Shown here: one piece after another, positions 53,130 to 62,392 of the stretch | How the letters are laid out: every line of letters begins with the position of its first letter | Position numbering within the stretch: position 1 is the first letter of the stretch | Assembly (NCBI GenBank): GCA_963576475.1 | Contig: OY754980.1 | Span: 32,153,431 to 32,217,430, forward strand | DNA from: Molanna angustata | Taxonomy: Eukaryota; Arthropoda; Insecta; Trichoptera; Molannidae | Reading direction: 5' to 3' | DNA: 64,000 nucleotides | Position numbers and translations under genes: made by a program | Notes under the pieces: model-generated | Seen by the model: only the letters and a program-made list of their open reading frames with translations | Told to the model about the DNA's origin: nothing | The model's database searches: none

Positions 53130-53300
53130 GTGTTGGCAAAGCAGTTAGCGCACGAGATTATTATTCCAGTGGTCGCAAATTGGAATCCTGCCACGACCGA
53201 TTTCGTTCTCCTAAGGTTCAAGCATGTATGCTCAATTAAGGGAATGTATGAAGATGTATGTGTACCTTTTATAAGGACATATTCATTCGTTAAAAAAAAT
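53130..53300 (+). repeat. tRNA-Thr-derived SINE, diverged
   Basis: CAGTGGTCGCAAATTGGAAT and CCTGCCACGACCGATTTCGT cover the variable loop and B box; AAGGGAATGTATGAAGATG and ATAAGGACATATTCATTCG cover the body. The A-box part is degraded (GCAAAGCAGTTAGCGCACG). Confidence 0.7.
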
Positions 53301-54254
53301 GTGACTTTCATAATCAAAAAAAATATGCATACACGAAATTAAAAAAAAAAATTATAATTTTCATTCCATCATAAATCTTGCCAAATTTAGTCATAAAAAT
53401 GATGTATTATTTACTCAACATATCAATAGTAAAATATGGTATTATAGAATTTAGTAGAACTTACAAAATAAATATAGATTCATTAGTTAGAGCTATATTT
53501 ATTCATTTATTTATTGGTAAAATAACAGGTTAAAACCTATAAATATTTTACACGATTATGAATTAAATAATAACATAGCTACAAAATATATAAGTATCTA
53601 CTTAAAATTAAACAAAAGTTAAACCAACTTGTATAGCATCCATTGCAAATAATTCAAAAATATTCACTGTCCTTCACTTGATCACAATAAACACCGTGGG
53701 TAGGAAACGAAAACATCAGCACGCAGTAGGTATATGCGCTTTAACTACACAAGTATTGAATAAAGTAAGGGATTGCGCCTCCAACAGTTGAAAATCGTAT
53801 TTTTTGCTTTTATTTGACGCTCCATATTTGAGCTATTACCGCGACTGCACCATTTGAACCTCCGGTCGAAACCGTTCCTGACTTGTGATGACTTCGAGAT
53901 CTGCCGAATCTTATAATATAATATTATTCACAACGCACTTCTCTGCTTGCTCTCTGCAAAATATAAACACCAAGTTTAATTTTGTTTGTCAGATTATTTT
54001 ATAGTTTGTGATACCGACTGTGATATTATTAATTTGTTAATCGAAATACAAGTATCGAAATTCTGCGAATATCTAGAGTAAATTTTAATATTTAATTGAT
54101 ATCAAATTAAATGAGGTCACCAAAATCAATGTGCGGTAAATCGATGTATAATAGAATAAGAAATGAGGATATTAGATAGAAATGTACGATTTTAAGCGAT
54201 ACAGTAAGTAAGATGAAAATACAGAAAATAAGATGGAAATTAGGTGGTTTGGCC
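53301..54254. other. No recognisable feature
   Basis: AT-rich, with a TTTA tract at 53,500-53,517 that may be a LINE tail. Nothing else supported. Confidence 0.4.
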
Positions 54255-54610
54255 CCATAGAAAGAACCAGGGGCGTGCATAGAATCTCCAGACTACGCAT
54301 ACCCTGAAATGAATATTGGGAAATGTCAAATATTTAAGATTTTTTAGCATAATTTCTTCGTTGTTCATTGCAGTGGTCATGAAAAATATTTTTCAATCAC
54401 TTCCCTAAATAATATTTACATATTGTAGGCCTGAAAAGGATTATATCTATGTTTTCATAACTGGATCTTGTAGTATGGTTGCGATAAAAAAATCAAAAAT
54501 AATCTTCGTTTTATTCAAAACGACAGTTTTTCTAGCCTTTGAATAATATTGTTTGTGTATTTTTTTACATATAACATTTATAGACAAGCCAAGGTTTTTG
54601 ACTTTTTATT
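54255..54610 (+). repeat. Interspersed repeat (family J)
   Basis: GGGGCGTGCATAGAATCTCC, GACTACGCATACCCTGAAAT, GATCTTGTAGTATGG and GACAGTTTTTCTAGCCTTTG match 26,555-26,820 in order. This copy has about 90 bp of extra sequence between the second and third blocks. Confidence 0.5.
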
Positions 54611-54611
54611 A

Positions 54612-54780
54612 TTTATTTATTTTTATTTATTTTATTTATCACACAATATTTATAATGACAACAATAAGTAGATTACTGCTGCCCAACTAGGAAATCATGT
54701 TCTAGGGCTAGCAGTTTACAATTTATATTGACAATTATATGCAATTATAAGCCAGGTGATTTTTCCCGTTCCACATTAAA
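54612..54780 (-). mobile_element. Possible LINE 3' UTR
   Basis: A TTTATTTATTT tail on the plus strand, then CACACAATATTTATAATGAC and CCAACTAGGAAATCATGTTC. Tail position and orientation suggest a LINE 3' end; no coding sequence remains. Confidence 0.3.
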
Positions 54781-55574
54781 TTTGTATAAAATCTCAACTT
54801 TCTGCAATCACAATCATTACCACAACAAACATATAGGCTCACACAAAACAGATCAACCAGATCCCAATGTCCGCCATAATACCTGTCATAAATCCAATCT
54901 CTGACGCGATTTTTATTTCAGAGCCATAGAAAGAGACTATAGTTAACTATGTTGGTGTAATTAATATATTTATGTGATGGAAAACAATATTAATCCAAAA
55001 AGAAAGAAATTATATAAATGAATTGACATAACTAAATATTTACAAAAACACGTTTTCATTCAAAAATAGCATGAATTGAACTAAAATCTGTAGTCAACAT
55101 CACTATGCAAGTATTATAATGATGGTATCACTGAAAAATAAGAACAAAGTTACTACTGATGAAAAATAGAATAAAGTATTCCTATATTACCTCAATTACC
55201 AAAGTTATAGTAAGATATGTGTATGCAACAATTTGTGTACTTTTTGAGTGAGTACATTAAATTGGCCACCCTTTGTATATTCGTAATATCTCCTCAATAG
55301 AACTTGAAATACATTTCAACGGGATTTCCGTTCTACAAAAGTTCTACACTGACTAGTTTTATTGAAAACTTGGTCTAATTTTATCTTAAGAATTTGAGTG
55401 TTGTTTTTAATTAAGTACCTACTGACTCACAGGGGTAACTTTTATAGGTACTTTCAATTTCAATTTCGTTTTATTAACTTACTTTTGATGTTCCTAATTT
55501 GTTGAATTTAAATTATAATAAATATTAGACGAAACATAATATCATGGATTGAAACGATGTCTGATAAAGTTATT
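54781..55574. other. No recognisable feature
   Basis: AT-rich, no supported feature. Confidence 0.4.
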
Positions 55575-55720
55575 ATCGACCTGTGCGCCTCAATTATATA
55601 GCTGACACGTGAACCACGGTCTTCCCGGTTCGATTCTCGGTTGAGTCACATTTTTTTTTATATTTTCAAGTTGGATCTGTGGCAGGATAATCACCACAAG
55701 TCCTTAGAATAAATAAGATT
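55575..55720 (+). repeat. tRNA-derived SINE, diverged
   Basis: CCCGGTTCGATTCTCGGTTG is a well-kept B box; the A-box half is poorly preserved. Body words AAGTTGGATCTGTGGCAGGA and TCACCACAAGTCC follow the order of the tRNA-Cys-like SINE. Confidence 0.5.
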
Positions 55721-55924
55721 ACCATTTTGTGCGTTTTATATTTATTTCATTGATTGTTGATATTATATGTTCTATATGCCAATTATTTTTTTCTCGTAAA
55801 ATTGCTCATTTTTTAAATAGAATAATAAATACAATAGGTACGTTTTGGAGCATAGAAAGAAGTGTATGTTTGAGCGACCATCTTTGTGTTTTTTAAACTG
55901 TTATTGTAATGTTGTTTGCTATTA

Positions 55925-56400
55925 CTAGTTGCATGTAACACATGAGACTGTCGATGGCGATTGTATGTAAAGTTGAAGAGTACGTACCATAAACTCTTGA
56001 ATCCAAATTATTGAATATTTTAGGATATTTTGTTTTCTATACAACACATGTAGGTATGTATGTTAAGAAGGGACAGTATGGAGGTCAGTTCTTTTTTATA
56101 CCCAGAATATACAAACAGCATGATGGTATGTACGTATATTTGGGGATTAAGTATCAAACTATTGAGTCCCCGTGGATATTGTGTAGTGTATACTACCTTA
56201 CAAATTGTATGAAACGATGTCGTCACTAAATTCAATTTTTATAAAAATTATTTTTATAAAAATTGTTAAAAAAAGTTTTAGATCTACTACTACAATTTTC
56301 ATATTTTTTGACTTCAAAGTTGAAAAATCCGTGAAAAATATAGACCATACATGTAGACAAATCTCGCGTATATTGGCTTGATACTTTGTCGATAGGTTAA
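55925..56400 (-). mobile_element. Helentron/HINE-like element, copy D (left end trimmed)
   Basis: In reverse: ends with GACAGT...CATGTGTTACATGCAAC and CTAG, followed by T. The interior has the same words as copy A (GGAGGTCAGTTCTTTT on plus, GCATGATGGTATGTACG). On the plus strand the other end stops at GGCTTGATACTTTGTCGATA (reverse of AAGCC in copy A), just inside the end hairpin. About 475 bp. Confidence 0.6.
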
Positions 56401-56884
56401 GATAAATAAAGTCTCTTGTATGGATATTGTCTTGAGAACACGCCTACAAGTCTCGAAATAAGACTTTGGTGTAACCCAGAGGTGTTTTTTTTTTGTAATA
56501 TAATGCTTAATTTATTTTTCAAAAAAATGTATTTATTATATAGTAAATCAAAAAATAGTAAAAATATTTCCTATAAAATGAAGGTTTTATTTATTTTTGT
56601 TATAAGGCATACACTTATAAAGAAACGTAACAATTGTTTATACTTTAAAGGTGTATGTAGGGGGGTCGCCACCAACCATAATGTCAAGTGTCCGACACTT
56701 CTTTGCCGGACATTCAATGCATATAATATGTCCGCAAACATAAGCATTATTGCCCTACAATCTTAAATAATAATGTATAAAAAAATGGAATCGTATCACT
56801 GTGTTTTTTTTTTAATAATTATGAAGTGTTTTGAAATCAATAAGAAATATACTTACATTCCACGAGCATATCCTTAAATTAGTT
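56401..56884. other. No recognisable feature
   Basis: A 116-codon plus frame (56,416-56,766) has no domain and AT-driven composition. Confidence 0.4.
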
Positions 56885-57345
56885 GCAAAATGCTCGGGTT
56901 CATATTAAGACATTGCCACAAATTCAATGACATTCACACTATCAAAACTTTATACAATACACTTGTATTGAACATTCTCGAAACAAACTCAATTGAAATA
57001 GGCATACATGCTCCCATTAATTACATCAGAGGAAGAAATCACGCGTTGTTTCTGCAGCCATACAGTCGGACAAATTTACTAGCCAAGTCTCCAATACACA
57101 AAGCCGTCTCAATGTTCAACATTTTGTCGAGCGAAGTTGACGTCTTTAATATCAGTGAAAACAAATTTCTGAACTTTATAATGTTTTATTTTTAAATTGA
57201 ATTATGTATTGCATAAACTGTATTTTTTTAATTGTGATTATGTATTATTTTGTGATTATGTTTGTTGTTCTTTTTCATGCCATGCCAGTTTAGGTTTTCC
57301 TGTAAAGGCATTGCATTCTCTTTGTCAAATAAATAAATAAATATC
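56885..57345 (+). mobile_element. Jockey-group LINE, C-terminal fragment with internal deletion
   Basis: The frame at 56,890-57,195 encodes GFILRHCHKFNDIHTIKTLY then NTLVLNILE, after which the usual VWxPxY segment is missing; it resumes with RGRNHALFLQPYSRTNLLAK, SPIHKAVSMFNIL and FNISENKFLNFI. The 3' UTR ends GTCAAATAAATAAATAAATA at 57,325-57,345. Deletion and missing RT core mark it as dead. Confidence 0.75.
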
Positions 57346-58390
57346 TGCAATATCGCAGGAGTATATCGGCAATGACACATTGATATGAGTCATAGAACTC
57401 CTTATCTTATATTTTACTAAACTATTTACATTTGTTTTAGTAATTTAATTTTAAATTACGCAAACTATATTATATGATATTGAAGGAACTATTAAGGGAA
57501 ATATTTCACTTTTGTTGTTGTCTCTTGTGTTTTATTAAATTGGTGTATATTTCCCCTTAAATTAAATAAACAAATAAATAAAACTTTGTTTGTGGTGTCA
57601 TTACTTTGACTTATGACTTACTTCTTCTGAAGAATATAATACGTAAATAACTCGTCAGTAAATCTTCGCTAATGGGTCTCCATCCTTTTGATTCCTTCAA
57701 ACATACATACATAAATATACCCATCTACGTACAAAGCTTTAGGTCTGTTCATTTTCTGAATGATTAAAGATTAATTTAACGGCACAAGGTTGTCTGAATT
57801 TGATCGGGTAAAGGATACATTATACATTGTACAAATTGGATACCTTCCCTATCCAATCCAAGGATATCGTATATACATATTATAATAGTTATTGTGCCTC
57901 TTGTATGTGTCCCTTCCACGTTCAAGTAGCCTCATTTCAGAAATACTCCTCTACACCGCTCTCTTCTAATGTTCCCCTATCTCTGTCAATCACTCTCCAT
58001 TTCTTACCACTTTCCCAAATTACCTCGTACCGACATACCATGTCGGGTCAGACCCATTGAACTGTGGACCTAAAGGTCTCTTCATATCGACAGGAAGTCA
58101 ACGTGTTGACCGCGTGGAGGATAAGATCATAAAAATCAGACTGAGCGTTACTCAATGTTATTATCTATATATTTCTGCATTCCATATTTCATTTGATGAT
58201 ATTGCACTGTTTAGACTATAAAAATTAATGTACTTAGTACTTATAAATCAATGTGTGTACTGATTGTGTACAAAGTATTATATATTAAACTACCTAGAGA
58301 GGCGCGTATCAACGACATGTTCAATATTGTTGTAAAAACAATATTTGTAGTCGATGACCTCCCTTAGGGCGTTTTTTTTAATTTTATTTT
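57346..58390. other. No recognisable feature
   Basis: AATAAACAAATAAATAAAA at 57,565 may be another LINE tail. The frame at 57,827-58,060 is Ser/Pro-rich without a domain; its sequence may be a reverse-strand LINE relic but no diagnostic motif was found. Confidence 0.35.
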
Positions 58391-58573
58391 GTGTAGCTAT
58401 GTCAAATATTAATTTAACACGCACCCAATAACAAGTTGCCACATTCTGGAGACGTACGATATTAATCGTCTCACAGATCCAGACTTAAAACACAAATAAA
58501 AACTATGTCTCCACCGGGAATCGAACCTGGGATCAGCAGTCAGATAGGTAACCAACTGAGCCACAAAGGCCGA
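58391..58573 (-). repeat. tRNA-Cys-derived SINE, nearly complete
   Basis: GTGTAGCTATGTCAAATATT, CCCAATAACAAGTTGCCAC, ATTAATCGTCTCACAGATCC, CCACCGGGAATCGAACCTGG, then CAGTCAGATAGGTAACCAAC and TGAGCCACAAAGGCC; reverse strand. A short deletion between B box and anticodon arm. Confidence 0.85.
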
Positions 58574-58960
58574 CAACTACTACAACTACCTGCGTACGGA
58601 TATAGTTACATACTTCCTAAGTAACAATGTTGGCTAGTCCGCCACAATACATACAAATCAATGGTTTCCTCTATTTTTTTTGTTTGAAATTATTTATTAT
58701 TTCACTCAAATGTTCGTCCTTTTAGTGTGTTTGCTTTTCATCTTTACTTTTTTATTTTGATTTGACTTTAATTGTTTTGTTATATATAATACAAAGATAG
58801 GTCATCCTTTTTTTACTGAGTTTATTGTTGTTTTCTTTTCTGTCATTTTGATATCAATGTGTTTTTAAATATATTTTTATCAATTGAATATTATTAAGCT
58901 GTAAATGATTAAAAAATAAATATACATGGTGGCGTGTAGGTACTTACCGCAGGTGAATTT
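58574..58960. other. No recognisable feature
   Basis: T-rich sequence, nothing supported. Confidence 0.4.
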
Positions 58961-59345
58961 ATGATTTGAGTATTTTTAGCACACCAATTTAACCCTTAAC
59001 AGAATGTGTTTTGTTTTTATATTTCATTTTATATTAGAAAATTGTCGTGAAGGTAACGTGTCATGTAATACGGTTACAAATATTGCTCAAAAATGTACTA
59101 CCAATGTCTCTTATTTAAATTTGAAAATAGCAATCAAAGGAAACGTAGTGATTTTATGATTTGAGTATTTTTAGCACACCAATTTAACCCTTAATAGTAT
59201 GTGTTTGATTTTTATATTTCATTTTATATTAGACAATTTTCGTGAAGGTAACGTGTCATGTAATATGGTTACAAATATTGTTCAAAAATGTACTACCAAT
59301 GTCTCAAATTTAAATTTGAAAATAGCAATCAAAGGAAACGTATGG
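58961..59345. repeat. 195-bp tandem duplication
   Basis: ATGATTTGAGTATTTTTAGC begins at 58,961 and 59,156. The two units share GAAGGTAACGTGTCATGTAA, AAATGTACTACCAATGTCTC and GCAATCAAAGGAAACGTA and differ at only scattered positions. No coding frame. Confidence 0.92.
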
Positions 59346-59383
59346 ATTAGGTGAGGCTATGTCAAGTAAGGTTAGGTTAGTTT

Positions 59384-59804
59384 AGGTGATTCTTAACCGG
59401 GGCGCCAGCGCCCCTTTGTGGGCCTTTTGGATTTTATTTATTTAGGAGGTACTGCAGAAAAACGAGTGAAATTAGTTGCATTGAGCTTTGTCAATAAACT
59501 CAAATTATATAAAAACAATCTATATCGGAGAGAATACCATCAGTTTTCTTCTTAATGATGTAAAGAAGATACGTTCAAGGATTTTGATTTGAAAACTGTA
59601 GCCATATTGATGACTTTGTCAAAGTTAATAATATGATTATATTCAAAAACTTGCATCTTAGAACTTATGATACCAGCTAGGTATCATAAGTTCCAACGTC
59701 TTGTGAAATTCATCCATTTTCATAAGACGTTGTGGTAGGGTGAGGCACTGGATAATTTACTGTGGTAAAGGGGGCGATTCTTTCAATACGGTTAAGAAAC
59801 ACTG
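59384..59804. mobile_element. hAT-like MITE
   Basis: Left end AGGTGATTCTTAACCGGGGC and right end (reverse) CAGTGTTTCTTAACCG are inverted copies resembling hAT termini (CAGTGxTTCTTAACC). Interior hairpins: GAACTTATGATACC/GGTATCATAAGTTC (about 59,660-59,692) and ACGTCTTGTGAAA/TTTTCATAAGACGT (about 59,697-59,732). No transposase. No matching 8-bp target duplication was seen. Confidence 0.5.
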
Positions 59805-60699
59805 AGTCAAATACAATAAAATAGGACATACGGATAGTTAGGGGTTAAACAGGTTCTTTTTAAGTATTCAAATAAATAAAGACCAGCAAGTAGACGTGCA
59901 AAACTAGTTGAACGTCCAATGAGACAATATAAAAATAATACAGAATTTTATGTTCTTATTTTAGTTATGTATCATCCTGGAGCATTTTTGCTAGTACATG
60001 CTTACTTTTAACCTTTAATAGTAACTTAGCATTACATTTAGGATATATTATCACTGTAATCTTGAAATTATTTTATTTTTATAGGTAGGTACTTAACGCT
60101 GTTATTATGTAAGTATAATGTGTTTATGTATCGTGCCAAATAAATAAATTATTATTATTATTTCTATATGCCGAAAACGCACGGAATCATGGTATATACA
60201 CAGTACATTTAAGCAACTAAACTTTCTGCATATAACCAATATAATTGATGTGAATATGTTTAATATCATAGAGATAAACATGAGAGAAAAATAATATCGC
60301 ATTGTTTGAATATACCTACATATTTATTTCTATTAAACCAATTTCTTTAACAGATTACAACAAAACTTCTTTTGTCTAACACTGCATCCGAACAAATGCG
60401 ATCGAATTTGTCTGCGTCTTCTTTCGCCTCACATTACAGTCCGGCGCGAAAGAGAGACAATATTCGTGTGGGACGAAGTCTTATTTTTTTTAATTCATCA
60501 AATTAATGATTGATTAATAGAGTCCTGTTGAAATTCGTACAATGAGAATAAGAATTCGTTTTGAAACCGAAATTTCGTTTCGTAAACAATTTTTTTACAT
60601 TTTTTTGTCAGTGTCAAAATATTTTCATTTGACTGATGCTAAAAAAATCATTAATAATTCGAAATATTTTTTTTTAATGCGTCTAAAGAGTATGGAACA
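59805..60699. other. No recognisable feature
   Basis: AT-rich with no supported gene or repeat; a GC-richer patch at 60,400-60,480 has no recognised motif. Confidence 0.4.
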
Positions 60700-60925
60700 A
60701 ATGTTTTTTATTCATACCATTACGGCATATCCCACAATGTGGGGTAGCCAGCGACAGGTATGCGGGTGTGAGAAACTATAAAAGGAAACACGACACACGC
60801 GTGTATCCCACACACCAGTCTTGTCTCACCTGAAAAGGCACTACTTTCAGAATGGGTATTAAACCTCATATTGTATTTAAGATATTTAAGAAGCACTCCT
60901 CTAAGCCAGTGTTTCAGAATATTTT
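60700..60925 (-). repeat. Family G repeat
   Basis: TTTATTCATACCATTACGGC, CATATCCCACAATGTGGGGT, ACACACCAGTCTTGTCTCAC and AAGCACTCCTCTAAGCCAGT, the reverse of 24,390-24,690 with internal shortening (24,420-24,500 part missing). Confidence 0.7.
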
Positions 60926-61794
60926 TTTGATTTACATATATGTTTATTGACATTTTTTTATTTATTTCCAAAAGAATATAACTCTGCATAGTAGAAGCCA
61001 ACAAACGAGCTTCACTAGACAAGCAAAAGAACTGAACTTCTTTGTGCCTATCTAAAATCTCATTTGGACAGAGACGTTTTGGTGACATTGCTCCTAGAAC
61101 ATTCAATAAGATCGACAAAAATTAAGCAAATGGACAATTGTCACGCCTTTTAAACTTAAATAAAGGATTAGCTCATTATCAGGCAAGCATTATGCAGAAG
61201 AGATTTTTCACCCATAACTTCCGACCCCATACTTTATTTGGCTCTTGTTTGTAATGTTATCAGTGTCACTGTCTCGAGATGCATTGGCCCCGGCACATGT
61301 ATATTTGCCTAGTGAAGCATTGCAGATTCAATAATAATAATTGTAATGTCTATCAGTGTATGTATGATAAATAAATAGTAGCTTAGCATTTACTATGAAT
61401 TTCATTCTTATACCAACCATGGTGTTTGTGAATATGAACGGACCTTAAGAAAATACCAATTCACCTTCATCAGTTTGATATATCATAATGCTTTATTGAA
61501 GAAATGTCTTTCGCCACACTTAGTCCAGGAACAAGAATGGAACACCCTCTTCAAACATCTGTAAACCCCGTACACACCTACTCATACCTAAATCAAAGTT
61601 TTAGTGAACCCACAAAAATCTCTTCTTCCAGAAATAAAAACCCTTTTAAGACGACACCACAATCTACAATATCGGATGACAAAATTTTATTTATTTATTT
61701 CAACACTTTCTTACACCATTTTTATTTAATTTCCAAATGACGATATTTTAGCTTACTAACAAGTTTTATTATAAACCTCTTTGAAGCATTTGAA
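60926..61794. other. No recognisable gene
   Basis: The minus frame reaching 61,118 starts in unassigned sequence (LGAMSPKRLCPNEILDRHKE) and runs into family G; its N-terminal part has no domain that I recognise. The plus frame at 61,504-61,740 is Ser/Pro/Thr-rich, also unassigned, ending in a TTTA tract. Confidence 0.35.
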
Positions 61795-62096
61795 ATGTGG
61801 AACCACCGCAGAATGCTGAGAATATCATGGACTGATGTACTACGTAGAGCCAACACCAACAGAGAATTATTCACCAGTGTTAAGTTCCGTAAAGTGTCGT
61901 ACTTCGGCCATATTATGAGAGGTGTATGCCATCCTTCGGCTTGTCATGAAGGGTAAGATTGAGTGTCATAGAGGGGTCGGAAGAAGGCAGCTTTCCTGGC
62001 TACGAAACATCCGGGAATGGACCGGTATGAGGACTGTGAAGGAGCTATTTCGCACTGCACAGGACAGTTAGGTTTTTTCTATGTCAACGTCGGAGG
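61795..62096 (+). mobile_element. RTE-type LINE (family C), 3' fragment
   Basis: Frames give MWNHRRMLRISWTDVL, then NRELFTSVKFRKVSYFGHIM, RGVGRRQLSWLRNIREWTG and ELFRTAQ: the MWxYRRMLRISWTD ... YxGHVMRG ... GRRQxSWLxxLRxW ... FRxA pattern. Frameshifts near 61,935 and after. It ends at a TCATCATCATCATCA run shared with the next fragment. Confidence 0.8.
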
Positions 62097-62392
62097 GACT
62101 TCATCATCATCATCATTGGCCCTACAGCCCGTTGTGGGCCTTGGCCTCCTTCAGAATCCGTCGCCATTCCTCCCTGCACTCTGCGGCTCTCTTCCAGTTG
62201 GTAAAAGTTCCAGTTGGCTCTCTTCCAAGGTCTAGCGCTCGTATGTCAGCCACCACATCGTCCAGCCATCTCACTTTTGGTCTGCCTCTGCTTCTTCTTC
62301 CGTCTGGTGTGGTGTTTAAAACCTTGTTGGGAGTACGATCATCACTCATCCTGTGGACATGGCCCAACCATTGCAGTCTTCGGAGGCATACA
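62097..62392 (-). mobile_element. RTE-type LINE (family D), 3' fragment
   Basis: Minus strand encodes LRRLQWLGHVHRMSDDRTPN, then KVLNTTPDGRRSRGRPKVRW, LDDVVADIRAL, and NWKRAAECREEWRRIL. A stop and GATGATGATGATGA tail follow. WxGHVxRMxxxRxPxxxL ... GRRxxGRPxxRWxDxVxxD is a widespread LINE C-terminus, different from the neighbouring families A and C. Its 5' end abuts the 3' end of family A. Confidence 0.85.
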
